A model generated the notes under the pieces. The model did no database searches. It was not told the origin of the DNA and was given only the letters and a program-made list of their open reading frames with translations. A stretch of 9,771 nt of DNA from contig DATGSR010000088.1 in NCBI GenBank assembly GCA_035302405.1, forward strand, positions 1 through 9,771, given 5' to 3'. This DNA is from CALKWS01 sp035302405. Its GTDB lineage: Bacteria; Actinomycetota; Actinomycetes; Actinomycetales; Beutenbergiaceae. Within the stretch, counting starts at the first letter, position 1. The number at the start of each line of letters is the position of its first letter. The position numbers were made by a program, and so were the translations under genes. Shown here in pieces: positions 1 to 7,356 of this stretch.

Positions 1-917
1 ACGAGGCACCGGGCCTGGTGGGCGAGGTCACCGGCCTGCGGCAGGCCGCCGAGCAGGTCGCCTCCGTGCCGTTGTTCGTGATCGACCGGGGCCGGTGGAT
101 CGACTCCAACATCGCCACCTTCGCCCACCTCACCGACGGCCTGCTGCCGCAGGCCCCCAACCGTGCCGCGGCCCGCATGGCCGGGGAGGAACTGGGCCTG
201 GTGCTGCCGTTGCTGGCCAGCCGGGTGCTGGGCCAGTACGACCCGTTCGCCCCCGCCGCCCGCGGCGCGGGCAGGTTGCTGCTGGTGGCGCCGAACGTGC
301 TGCGCGTGCAGCGTGAACTGAACCTCGAGCCGCGGGATTTCCACCTGTGGGTGGGCCTGCACGAACAGACCCACGCGCTGCAGTTCGCCGCCGCCCCCTG
401 GCTGGCCGACCACCTGCGCGCCCTGATGCGCGAACTGCTCGGGTCGATGCTCGCCGAGGAGAGCCCGGCGGACCGGCTGCGCGACCTCATCGGGTCCCTG
501 CCGCGGATCCTGACCGACGACAGCGACGAACCGGCCGGTGCGCTGCTGGGGTCGGTGATGAGCGAACGGGAACGGGAGATGATGGGCCGCGCCGTGGCGG
601 TGATGTCCCTGCTGGAAGGGCACGCCGACGTGGTGATGGACGCCGTGGGCCCGGAAGTGGTGCCGACCGTGTCGCGTATCCGCGCCGCGTTCGACAAGCG
701 CCGCAACGCCCCCGGAGTCTTCGAGGCGCTGGTGCGCCGACTGATGGGCATGGACGCCAAACTCGCCCAGTACCGCAACGGCGCCGCGTTCGTGCGCGCG
801 GTGGTGGAGCGCGTGGGCCACGAGGGCTTGAACGCGGTGTGGCAGGACGCCCAGAACCTACCAGCGGCCGAGGAGATCGCCGACCCCGCCGCCTGGCTGG
901 CGCGGGTGCACGGCTGA
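1..917 (+). CDS. Zinc-dependent metalloprotease family protein (DUF2342/zincin-like), 5' end outside the window
   Basis: The reading frame is open from base 3. The GTG at 18 is probably internal, because the codons before it (EAPGLVGEVTGL) look like the family's N-terminal region and the family is usually some tens of residues longer. Counting from that GTG, residues 115-119 are HEQTH, an HExxH zinc-protease motif followed by ALQF. Residues 200-203 are EGHA, where a further zinc ligand is expected in this family. There is no signal peptide or membrane segment in the visible part. Members are often labelled 'zinc-dependent metalloprotease', 'putative hydrolase' or 'coenzyme F420 biosynthesis-associated', but as far as I know the substrate is unknown. 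The gene ends 16 bases before tilS, suggesting co-transcription. In other actinobacteria it lies between a D-Ala-D-Ala carboxypeptidase gene and tilS. Family call is firm; proteolytic activity is inferred from the motif only. Confidence 0.85.
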   Translation, partial: EAPGLVGEVTGLRQAAEQVASVPLFVIDRGRWIDSNIATFAHLTDGLLPQAPNRAAARMAGEELGLVLPLLASRVLGQYDPFAPAARGAGRLLLVAPNVLRVQRELNLEPRDFHLWVGLHEQTHALQFAAAPWLADHLRALMRELLGSMLAEESPADRLRDLIGSLPRILTDDSDEPAGALLGSVMSEREREMMGRAVAVMSLLEGHADVVMDAVGPEVVPTVSRIRAAFDKRRNAPGVFEALVRRLMGMDAKLAQYRNGAAFVRAVVERVGHEGLNAVWQDAQNLPAAEEIADPAAWLARVHG

Positions 918-933
918 GGCCCCGCCGTCGTCC

Positions 934-2097
934 ATGCCCACGATGCCGCCGGCCACCGCCGCGCTCCGGGCCGCGGTGCGGAGCATGCTGCGGGACCGGA
1001 TGCAGGCGGGGGCGATCAGCACCGGGCAACTGGTGCTGGTGGCCTGTTCGGGGGGCGCGGACTCCCTGGCGCTCGCGGCCGCCACTGCCTTCGTGGCACC
1101 GCGGCTAGGACTGCGCGCCGGGGCGGTGAACGTCGATCACGGGATGCAACCGGGATCGGCGCGGGTCTCCCATACCGCCATCGACCAGTGCCACGCGCTC
1201 GGGCTGGAGCCGGCGTTCGTGGTGCGTCCCAGCGGGCCGGCCCCGGCGGGCCTGGGCCCGGAGGCCATCGCACGAGAAATGCGCTATCCGGCGTTGGCGC
1301 AGGCCGCTGAGCGCACCGGGGCCGTGGCGGTGCTGCTCGGGCACACCTTGGACGACCAGGCCGAGACGGTGTTGTTGGCCCTGGCCCGGGGGTCGGGCAC
1401 CCGCGCCGTGGCCGGGATGGACCCGGTGCGAGGCCTGTACCTGCGGCCCCTGCTGGGCGTGCGCCGGGTGCAGACCGTGGCCGCGTGCGCCGAGGCCGGT
1501 GTGCACCCCTGGGAGGACCCCGCGAACACCGCTGACGGCCCCTGGCGCACCGCCTCCGGCGCCCCGTTGCCCCGGGCGGGGCTGCGCGAACGAGTGCTGC
1601 CGGCGCTGATCGACGTGCTGGGCCCCGGCGTGATCGACGCGCTCGGCCGCACCGCGGACCTGGCCCGCGCCGACGCCGACCTCCTGGAGGAGTTGGCCGA
1701 GGACGCCTACGAGCGCGCCCGGGCCGCCGCAGACGATCGCAGCGCCCAGGGCCCCGATGGCAGCACGGCCCACACCGATGGATCGAGGCCCGACGGCGAT
1801 GCTCGGCCCGACCTGCCCGGTCACCACCGCGGCGGCGACCGTCCCGCTCAGCCGCCGCCCGCCGTCGTGCTCGATGTGGAGGTGCTCCTGGGCGAGCCGA
1901 CGGCGCTGCGCACCCGCGTGCTGCGCGCTGCAGCCATCGATGCCGGCAGTCCGGCGGGGGCGGTCGGTTCGGTGCACGTGCGCGGGGTGGAGGCGTTGGT
2001 GACCGACTGGCGCGGGCAGGGCCCCCTGCACCTGCCCGGAGGAGTACGGGTGGGCCGCCGGTATGGGAACCTAGTGTTCGACCCGCCGGCGGGCTGA
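934..2097 (+). CDS. tilS: tRNA(Ile)-lysidine synthase
   Basis: TilS attaches lysine to C34 of the CAU-anticodon tRNA-Ile using ATP, so that the tRNA reads AUA and is charged with isoleucine; it acts in the cytosol. The N-type PP-loop is SGGADS at residues 39-44. It is followed by NVDHGMQPGSA (66-76), the GHTLDDQAETV signature (136-146) and the DPANTAD segment near 195. The C-terminal part carries the actinobacterial WRGQGPLHLPGGV stretch (359-371). At 387 residues it is longer than the roughly 320-350 usual for actinobacterial versions. The excess is a low-complexity Asp/Gly/Pro/His/Arg stretch at about 264-308. The start at 934 is chosen because the protein begins just before the expected first helix; ATG 943 is an in-frame alternative and neither has a clear Shine-Dalgarno. 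It sits 16 bases after the metalloprotease gene and 48 before hpt, as usual for the cluster. Confidence 0.95.
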   Translation: MPTMPPATAALRAAVRSMLRDRMQAGAISTGQLVLVACSGGADSLALAAATAFVAPRLGLRAGAVNVDHGMQPGSARVSHTAIDQCHALGLEPAFVVRPSGPAPAGLGPEAIAREMRYPALAQAAERTGAVAVLLGHTLDDQAETVLLALARGSGTRAVAGMDPVRGLYLRPLLGVRRVQTVAACAEAGVHPWEDPANTADGPWRTASGAPLPRAGLRERVLPALIDVLGPGVIDALGRTADLARADADLLEELAEDAYERARAAADDRSAQGPDGSTAHTDGSRPDGDARPDLPGHHRGGDRPAQPPPAVVLDVEVLLGEPTALRTRVLRAAAIDAGSPAGAVGSVHVRGVEALVTDWRGQGPLHLPGGVRVGRRYGNLVFDPPAG

Positions 2098-2134
2098 TCC
2101 GGCCCGCTTCCCGACCTTCCGCCAGCCGACGATC

Positions 2135-2140
2135 AGGAGA
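2135..2140 (+). promoter_or_regulatory. Ribosome binding site of hpt
   Basis: AGGAGA lies 5 bases before the GTG at 2146. It supports that GTG over the in-frame ATG at 2161, which has no comparable site. Confidence 0.7.
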
Positions 2141-2145
2141 ATCGC

Positions 2146-2700
2146 GTGGATGCCAGCACGATGGGTGATGACCTGCAGAAGATCCTGCTCACCGAGGAGC
2201 AGCTGCATACCCGGTTGGAGGAGATGGCCGCGGAGATCGACCGTGACTACGCCGGGCGCCAGGTGCTGCTGGTCGGGGTGCTCAAGGGCGCGGTGATGGT
2301 GATGGCGGACCTGTCCCGGAGGATGAACTCCGATGCCACGATGGACTGGATGGCGGTCTCCTCCTACGGGTCGGGCACGCAGTCCTCCGGGGTGGTGCGC
2401 ATCCTCAAGGATCTGGATACCGACATCCACGGCAAGCACGTGCTGGTGGTGGAGGACATCGTGGACTCCGGGCTCACGCTGTCCTGGCTGATGGCGAACC
2501 TGCGGTCCAGGGGACCGGCGTCGGTGGAGGTGGCGGCGATGTTGCGCAAGCCCAAGGCCGCCAAAGTCGATGTGCACGTGCGATACGTCGGGTTCGATGT
2601 GCCCGATGAGTTCGTCGTGGGATACGGCCTGGACTACGCTGAGCGGTACCGGCACCTGCCGTTCGTCGCGACCCTGGCCCCGCATGTGTACGAACAGTGA
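2146..2700 (+). CDS. hpt: Hypoxanthine (guanine) phosphoribosyltransferase
   Basis: This cytosolic purine-salvage enzyme transfers ribose-5-phosphate from PRPP to hypoxanthine or guanine, giving IMP or GMP. The type I phosphoribosyltransferase signature VVEDIVDSGLTL is at residues 101-112. GVLKGA (44-49) matches the loop that contacts pyrophosphate, and the conserved FVVGYGLDYAERYRHLPFV region (156-174) forms the purine-binding end. The length of 184 residues is normal. The gene starts with GTG, chosen from the Shine-Dalgarno 5 bases upstream. It follows tilS by 48 bases on the same strand and precedes ftsH by 234 bases. The tilS-hpt-ftsH order is conserved across many Gram-positive bacteria, and in Bacillus subtilis TilS and Hpt have been reported to influence ftsH transcription. 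Whether that holds here is unknown. Confidence 0.95.
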   Translation: MDASTMGDDLQKILLTEEQLHTRLEEMAAEIDRDYAGRQVLLVGVLKGAVMVMADLSRRMNSDATMDWMAVSSYGSGTQSSGVVRILKDLDTDIHGKHVLVVEDIVDSGLTLSWLMANLRSRGPASVEVAAMLRKPKAAKVDVHVRYVGFDVPDEFVVGYGLDYAERYRHLPFVATLAPHVYEQ

Positions 2701-2736
2701 CCCATCGCCCGCGGTGAGTCTCGTTCCAGTCCGGGG

Positions 2737-2774
2737 GCACCTCGTCGGGCCCGCCCGGGTGCACGTCGTCGGGC
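2737..2774 (+). repeat. Pair of 14-base near-identical direct repeats
   Basis: GCACCTCGTCGGGC (2737-2750) recurs as GCACGTCGTCGGGC (2761-2774) with one difference, at a 24-base period in the hpt-ftsH spacer. Such a short pair in GC-rich DNA may be chance; no function is evident. Confidence 0.4.
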
Positions 2775-2782
2775 TTCGGTAG

Positions 2783-2820
2783 TTGACCACCCAACCCCAA
2801 GAAATGTGGTGTAACCCACA
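2783..2820 (+). promoter_or_regulatory. Candidate ftsH promoter and inverted repeat
   Basis: The 234-base spacer between hpt and ftsH is the natural place for an ftsH promoter. TTGACC at 2783-2788 matches a -35 box in five of six bases. The best -10-like hexamer is TGTAAC (2810-2815), but the 21-base spacing is too long for a normal sigma-70 promoter. The second hexamer lies inside an inverted repeat TGTGG-N6-CCACA (2805-2820) with perfect 5-base arms, which could be a regulator site. The stretch is locally lower in GC than its surroundings. Exact promoter boxes are uncertain. Confidence 0.3.
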
Positions 2821-2934
2821 ATCCACCGGTGTTCGCGACGCCGTGGGCGAACATGTACCACGGCACCGTAGCCGGTCGGATAGCGTCATGCTGCCAGCAC
2901 TGTCAGAAGAAGGGACGGGGCGCACCCCCCGCAC

Positions 2935-4992
2935 ATGAACGCCAAGAAGATTCTGCGTGGTCCGGTCATCTGGGTCCTCTTCGCGCTGCTCCTGTTCTGG
3001 CTGAGTTTCCGGCTGTTCGCAGGACCGGGAGTACAGGAAGTGGACACCTCCACCGGACTGGAACTCCTGCGCGATGGTGCGGTGGAGCAGGCGCAGATCA
3101 CCGACGGGCAACAGCGCGTCAACCTGGTACTCAGCGAGGACTACGAGGCCGACGGGGAGAACTACGGCACCGACCTGGAGTTCTACTACACCGAGCCCCA
3201 GGGCGAGGCGGTGGTGGAGGCGATCACGGCCGCCGATCCCGAGGGCGGGTACAACTCGGTGGTCCCCCAGACCCCGTGGTGGTCCTCGTTCCTCCTGACG
3301 TTCCTGACCATCGCCCTGCTCATCGGGGTGTTCTGGTTCATCCTCTCCCGCATGCAGGGCGGGGGCTCGCGGATGATGAACTTCGGCAAGTCCAAGGCCA
3401 AGCAGGTCACCAAGGAAACCCCCACGGTGAAGTTCACCGACGTGGCCGGCGCCGAGGAGGCCGTGGAGGAGATGGGGGAGATCCGCGACTTCCTGGCCAA
3501 CCCGGAGAAGTTCCAGGCCGTGGGGGCCAAGATCCCCAAGGGCGTGCTGCTCTACGGCCCGCCGGGCACCGGCAAGACCTTGCTGGCCCGCGCGGTGGCC
3601 GGTGAGGCCGAGGTGCCGTTCTATTCCATCTCCGGTTCGGACTTCGTGGAGATGTTCGTCGGTGTGGGCGCCTCCCGGGTACGGGACCTGTTCGAGCAGG
3701 CAAAGGCCAACTCCCCGGCGATCATCTTCGTCGACGAGATCGACGCCGTGGGCCGTCAGCGCGGTGCCGGGCTGGGCGGGGGACACGACGAACGCGAACA
3801 GACCCTGAACCAGTTGCTGGTGGAGATGGACGGATTCGACTCCACCACCAACGTGATCATGATCGCCGCGACCAACCGCCCCGACATCCTGGACCCCGCG
3901 CTGCTGCGTCCGGGCCGGTTCGACCGGCAGATCACCGTTGAGGCGCCCGACCTGCGAGGCCGGGAGGCGATCCTGGCGGTGCACGCCAAGGGCAAGCCGA
4001 TGGCCCCGGACGTGGACCTGCGGATGGTGGCCAAACGCACCCCCGGGTTCACCGGTGCGGACCTGGCGAACGTGCTGAACGAGGCCGCGTTGCTCACCGC
4101 CCGGATCCAGGGCACCCAGATCACCAACAGGGCGCTGGATGAGGCGATCGACCGGGTGATCGCAGGCCCGCAGAAACGCACCCGGGTAATGAACGAACAG
4201 GAACGCAAACTCACCGCTTACCACGAGGGGGGCCACGCGCTGGTGGCAGCCGCCCTGCGGTACACCGACCCCGTCACCAAGGTGACCATCCTGCCCCGCG
4301 GCAGGGCGCTGGGGTACACCATGGTGATGCCCACCGAGGACAAGTACTCCACCACCCGCAACGAACTGCTCGACCAACTCGCCTACGCCATGGGCGGGCG
4401 GGTGGCCGAGGAGATCGTGTTCCACGACCCCACCACCGGGGCGGCCAACGACATCGAGAAGGCCACCGCTACCGCCCGGCGCATGGTCAAGGAGTTCGGG
4501 ATGTCCGAACGGGTCGGTGCGATCAAACTGGGAACGGCCTCCAACGAGGTGTTCCTGGGCCGGGACATGGGCAGCGAACGGGAGTACTCCGAGGACGTGG
4601 CCGGCCGGGTGGACGCCGAAGTGCGCCGACTGATCGAATCCGCCCACGACGAAGCCTGGGAGATCCTCACCGAGTACCGCCACGTGCTCGATGAGTTGGC
4701 CCTGGCGCTGCTGGAGCGGGAGACCCTGAACGAGGCCGAGTTGGCCGAGGTCTTCCAAGGGGTGGAGAAGCGCGAGCCCCGCCCGGTATGGCTGTCCAGC
4801 CAGCAGCGCGCGATCAGCGACAAGCCGCCGGTGCAGACGCCGCGGGAAGTCAGCGCGGGTGAGGAGGCGATGCTGCCTTCCGATCAGGCCGCGGCCGCCG
4901 GCGATGAACACCCCGCCACCGGCGCGGCGCCCGCACCTGCCCCCGGCCCGAGCGGGTCGCAGGGGCAGAACGAGCCGCCCGCGCCGTACTGA
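2935..4992 (+). CDS. ftsH: ATP-dependent zinc metalloprotease FtsH
   Basis: FtsH is a hexameric inner-membrane AAA+ protease that extracts and degrades misfolded or regulatory membrane and cytosolic proteins. Two membrane helices are visible (about residues 9-29 and 115-137) around a short extracytoplasmic domain. The AAA module has Walker A GPPGTGKT (208-215), Walker B IIFVDEID (263-270) and the second region of homology with the TNRPDILDPALLRPGRFDR stretch (313-331), including the arginine fingers. The zinc site is HEGGH (430-434); the third ligand is expected at Asp506 in GAANDIEKAT. The last 50 or so residues are Ala/Pro/Gly-rich and probably disordered, as often seen in actinobacteria. 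The 685-residue length is in the family range. ATG 2935 is the only start in this frame after an upstream stop at 2881; its Shine-Dalgarno is weak, with an AGAAGGGA-like stretch about 20 bases away. It converges on the minus-strand cassette. Confidence 0.97.
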   Translation: MNAKKILRGPVIWVLFALLLFWLSFRLFAGPGVQEVDTSTGLELLRDGAVEQAQITDGQQRVNLVLSEDYEADGENYGTDLEFYYTEPQGEAVVEAITAADPEGGYNSVVPQTPWWSSFLLTFLTIALLIGVFWFILSRMQGGGSRMMNFGKSKAKQVTKETPTVKFTDVAGAEEAVEEMGEIRDFLANPEKFQAVGAKIPKGVLLYGPPGTGKTLLARAVAGEAEVPFYSISGSDFVEMFVGVGASRVRDLFEQAKANSPAIIFVDEIDAVGRQRGAGLGGGHDEREQTLNQLLVEMDGFDSTTNVIMIAATNRPDILDPALLRPGRFDRQITVEAPDLRGREAILAVHAKGKPMAPDVDLRMVAKRTPGFTGADLANVLNEAALLTARIQGTQITNRALDEAIDRVIAGPQKRTRVMNEQERKLTAYHEGGHALVAAALRYTDPVTKVTILPRGRALGYTMVMPTEDKYSTTRNELLDQLAYAMGGRVAEEIVFHDPTTGAANDIEKATATARRMVKEFGMSERVGAIKLGTASNEVFLGRDMGSEREYSEDVAGRVDAEVRRLIESAHDEAWEILTEYRHVLDELALALLERETLNEAELAEVFQGVEKREPRPVWLSSQQRAISDKPPVQTPREVSAGEEAMLPSDQAAAAGDEHPATGAAPAPAPGPSGSQGQNEPPAPY

Positions 4993-5018
4993 TCGACCCG
5001 GCCGTACTGATCGACCCG
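4983..5018 (+). repeat. 18-base tandem duplication spanning the ftsH stop codon
   Basis: GCCGTACTGATCGACCCG occurs at 4983-5000 and again, identically, at 5001-5018, followed by GCCG of a third partial unit. The first copy holds the last ftsH codons and its TGA stop. Because 18 is a multiple of three, the second copy repeats Tyr-free codons and the TGA in the same frame, so ftsH has a built-in backup stop. Confidence 0.85.
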
Positions 5019-5043
5019 GCCGGTTACCGGTTGGCCCGGCCGG
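5016..5043. terminator. Candidate bidirectional terminator hairpin between convergent genes
   Basis: CCGGCCGG at 5016-5023 and CCGGCCGG at 5036-5043 are self-complementary arms of 8 bases around a 12-base loop. This could form a strong GC hairpin on either strand, just where ftsH (plus) and the cassette (minus) converge. There is no T-run after it, so it would be an actinobacterial-type intrinsic terminator or merely a stabilising hairpin. Confidence 0.45.
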
Positions 5044-5053
5044 AGCGAACCCC

Positions 5054-6055
5054 TCAGTCCTGGGCGAATGCGGAGTCGAAGGACTGTGTCGACGGCTCGA
5101 AGTCGAACTTCTTCAGCGCCTCCAGCGCCTGCGGCGCACCGACCAGCCGGTCCATGCCCGCGTCCTCCCACTCCACCGAGATAGGTCCGTCGTACCCGAT
5201 GGCCGTCAGCGCCCGGAACGCCTGCTCCCAGGGCACGTCCCCGCGGCCGGCGGAGACGAAGTCCCACCCCCGGCGCCCATCACCCCACGGCAGGTGGGAG
5301 GACAGGATGCCGTTGCGGCCGTTGCCCATCCGCATCTTGGTGTCCTTGCAGTCCACGTGGTAGATCCGCTCGGCGAAGTCGTAGATGAAGTCGACCACGT
5401 CGATGCCCTGCCACATCATGTGGGAGGGGTCCCAGTTCAACCCGAACGACTCCCGGTGGCCGATCGCCTCCAGGGTGCGCACCGTGCTCCAGTAGTCGTA
5501 GGCGATCTCGCTGGGGTGCACCTCGTGGGCGAACCGCACGCCTTCCTCGTCGAACACATCGAGGATCGGATTCCACCGGTCGGCGAAATCGGCGTACCCG
5601 GCGTCGATCTTCTCCGCGGGCACCGGCGGGAACATCGCCACGTACTGCCAGATCGACGACCCGGTGAACCCCACCACCGTGTCCACGCCCATCCGCCGGG
5701 CCAGGCGCGCGGTGTGTTTCATCTCCTCCGCCGCCCGTTGCCGCACCCCCTCCGGGTCCCCGTCCCCCCACACTCTCGACCCGACGATCGCCTGGTGACG
5801 GAAGTCGATCGGGTCATCGCACACCGCCTGGCCCTTGAGGTGGTTGGAGATCGCCCACACCTTCAGGCCGTGGCGCTCCAGGATCGCCAACCGCTCGGCG
5901 ATGTAATCGTCGTCATCCCACCGCCAGGCGTCCAGGTGCTCCCCGGATACGGCGATCTCCAAGCCGTCATACCCCCAGGACGCGGCCAGCTCGGCCACCT
6001 CCTCCAGGGTCAGATCGGCCCATTGTCCGGTGAATAGCGTGAACGGGCGTGCCAT
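5054..6055 (-). CDS. Sugar phosphate isomerase/epimerase family protein (xylose-isomerase-like TIM barrel), 333 aa
   Basis: This is a member of the AP-endonuclease-2/xylose-isomerase-like TIM-barrel superfamily, soluble and metal-dependent. Likely metal ligands are Glu178 in HEVHP, Asp209 in NWDPSH, His233 in YHVDCKD and Glu295 in SVEWED. GRGDVPW at 270-276 is typical of the barrel's end. The start is firm: AGGAGGAG lies 5 bases before the ATG at 6055. It is the last gene of the minus-strand cassette, separated from the preceding oxidoreductase by 137 bases, and its stop faces ftsH. Family members include keto-sugar epimerases, inosose dehydratases, hydroxypyruvate isomerases and 3-keto-glycoside-cleaving enzymes. 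The sequence alone does not choose among them. The small second subunit known from C-glycoside deglycosidases is not encoded next to it, which weakens that particular reading. The context of two Gfo/Idh/MocA genes favours action on a keto-sugar or cyclitol. Confidence 0.88.
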   Translation of the reverse strand: MARPFTLFTGQWADLTLEEVAELAASWGYDGLEIAVSGEHLDAWRWDDDDYIAERLAILERHGLKVWAISNHLKGQAVCDDPIDFRHQAIVGSRVWGDGDPEGVRQRAAEEMKHTARLARRMGVDTVVGFTGSSIWQYVAMFPPVPAEKIDAGYADFADRWNPILDVFDEEGVRFAHEVHPSEIAYDYWSTVRTLEAIGHRESFGLNWDPSHMMWQGIDVVDFIYDFAERIYHVDCKDTKMRMGNGRNGILSSHLPWGDGRRGWDFVSAGRGDVPWEQAFRALTAIGYDGPISVEWEDAGMDRLVGAPQALEALKKFDFEPSTQSFDSAFAQD

Positions 6056-6060
6056 GGTGA

Positions 6061-6068
6061 CTCCTCCT
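6061..6068 (-). promoter_or_regulatory. Strong ribosome binding site of the 333-aa TIM-barrel gene
   Basis: On the minus strand AGGAGGAG stands 5 bases before the ATG whose first base is 6055. It is the best Shine-Dalgarno in the window, so this last cassette gene can be translated well without coupling to the gene before it. Confidence 0.8.
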
Positions 6069-6071
6069 GCT

Positions 6072-6108
6072 GAAACTGGTTCCTAGATCGACTGCGAATA
6101 CTGGTCGC
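6072..6108 (-). promoter_or_regulatory. Weak candidate internal promoter in the 137-base gap
   Basis: Reading the minus strand, GCGACC (6108-6103), a 17-base spacer and TAGGAA (6085-6080) loosely resemble -35 and -10 boxes ahead of the last cassette gene. An imperfect palindrome, GAAACTGGTTC on the plus strand at 6072-6082, overlaps the -10. The match is poor and could be chance. The rest of the gap (6109-6192) shows only GC-rich sequence, with a 4-base-stem hairpin CCGC-GACC-GCGG at 6163-6174. Confidence 0.2.
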
Positions 6109-6192
6109 GCCGGCGGCCTCGGGTGAGCCCGTGCGGGTGGGCCGGACGGCGGCTGCGCGTCCCCGCGACCGCGGCGCCGTGCCTGGGTGCGC

Positions 6193-7356
6193 TCACGTCA
6201 GCCGGACCGTGGCCGACCCGGTACGCGCGGACTCCTGGGCGGCGGCGAGCACCCGCTGGGTGGCCAATCCGTCGGCGAACGACGGCGCAGGCCGCGTGCC
6301 GTCGGCGATCGCCGCCAGGAAGTCGCGCACCTGGTGCACGAAGGTGTGCTGCCAGCCCAGCACGTGGCCCGGGGGCCACCACGCGTCCAGGTACGGATGG
6401 CTCTCCTCGGTGATCACCACCCGGGTGAACCCGTGGGAGGCGGCGTCGGTGCCGCGCAGCACTTGCAACTCGTTCAACCGCTCCAGGTCGAACGCGATGG
6501 CCCCCTCGGTGCCGTAGACCTCCACGAGCAGGGCGTTCTTTCTGCCCAGCGCCATCCGGGAGACCTCCACACTGGCCACCGCCCGCTCGGCCACCGCACC
6601 GCCGGACAGTCCCATGGTCAGCCAGGCGGCGTCGTCGACGGTCACCTCCTCGGGCCCCTCGGGTCCGGTGCGCTGCGGCACGAACGTTTGCAACCGGGCC
6701 GAGACGTCGGTGACCTGGGCGCCGGTGAGGAAGGCGACCTGGTCCACCGCGTGGCTGGCGATGTCCCCCAGGGCCCCGGAGCCGGCGGTCTCGGCGCGCA
6801 GCCGCCACGTCATCGGGGCCCCGTCGTCGGTCAGCCAGTCCTGCAGGTAGGCGGCGCGGATCTGCCGTACCTGCCCGATCGCTCCGGCCGCGATCAGGTC
6901 CCGGGCGTGGGCGAGGGCTGGGATGCGCCGGTAGTTGAACCCCACCATGGACACCACACCGCGCTCGGCGGCCCCCTGAGCCGCGCGGACCATCTGCTCG
7001 GCCTCCGCGGTGGTGTTCGCCAACGGTTTTTCCACCAGCACGTGCTTGCCGGCTTCCAGTGCGGCGATGGCGATCTCGGCATGGGTGTAACCCGGGGTGC
7101 AGATGTCGATGATGTCCACGTCCTCGCGGGTCATCACCTCCCGCCAGTCGGTGGCGGCCTGCGCCCACCCGTACTTTCGGGCCGCGGCGTTGACCTGCTC
7201 GGCGTCCCGGCCCACCAACACTTGGCGGACCGGGGCGGGCACGTCGAAATGTGCGCCGACCTCCCGCCAGGCGGCCGAGTGTGCCTTGCCCATGAAGGCG
7301 TACCCGATGCACGCCACGCGCAGTGGCCGACCGGCGGTTGTGTTACTCGTACTCAT
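6193..7356 (-). CDS. Gfo/Idh/MocA family NAD(P)-dependent oxidoreductase, 387 aa
   Basis: The protein has an N-terminal Rossmann fold, with RVACIGYAFMGKAH at residues 13-26 as a dinucleotide-binding loop. The family's hallmark EKPL is at 109-112 (catalytic Lys110 expected). The C-terminal alpha/beta domain contains GDIASHAVD (197-205), which supplies the conserved Asp198 and His202 of the active site. The segment around NYRRIPALAHA (141-151) and YLQDWL (170-175) is typical of a large bacterial sugar-dehydrogenase-like branch. Such enzymes oxidise or reduce a hydroxyl of sugars, inositols or glycosides with NAD(P). The ATG is firm: it overlaps the previous gene's TGA in ATGA (7353-7356), and GGAAGG lies 5 bases upstream. 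It is third in the cassette, with its stop 137 bases before the last gene. The substrate is unknown. Confidence 0.9.
   Translation of the reverse strand: MSTSNTTAGRPLRVACIGYAFMGKAHSAAWREVGAHFDVPAPVRQVLVGRDAEQVNAAARKYGWAQAATDWREVMTREDVDIIDICTPGYTHAEIAIAALEAGKHVLVEKPLANTTAEAEQMVRAAQGAAERGVVSMVGFNYRRIPALAHARDLIAAGAIGQVRQIRAAYLQDWLTDDGAPMTWRLRAETAGSGALGDIASHAVDQVAFLTGAQVTDVSARLQTFVPQRTGPEGPEEVTVDDAAWLTMGLSGGAVAERAVASVEVSRMALGRKNALLVEVYGTEGAIAFDLERLNELQVLRGTDAASHGFTRVVITEESHPYLDAWWPPGHVLGWQHTFVHQVRDFLAAIADGTRPAPSFADGLATQRVLAAAQESARTGSATVRLT

Noticed and set aside
2071..4911. A 946-codon open frame on the minus strand, antisense to hpt and most of ftsH
   Set aside because: It runs opposite clear hpt and ftsH coding sequence, is rich in His/Gly/Val/Leu without any domain, and is the kind of long spurious frame expected in very GC-rich DNA.
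5054..6055. Specific naming of the 333-aa barrel as a C-glycoside deglycosidase or inosose dehydratase
   Set aside because: The superfamily motifs fit several activities. The small partner subunit of known C-glycoside deglycosidases is absent from the window, and no inositol-specific neighbours are visible.
6083..7312. A 409-codon minus-strand frame overlapping the 387-aa oxidoreductase
   Set aside because: It is Arg/Gly-rich with no motif, whereas the overlapping frame has complete Gfo/Idh/MocA motifs and a coupled start.
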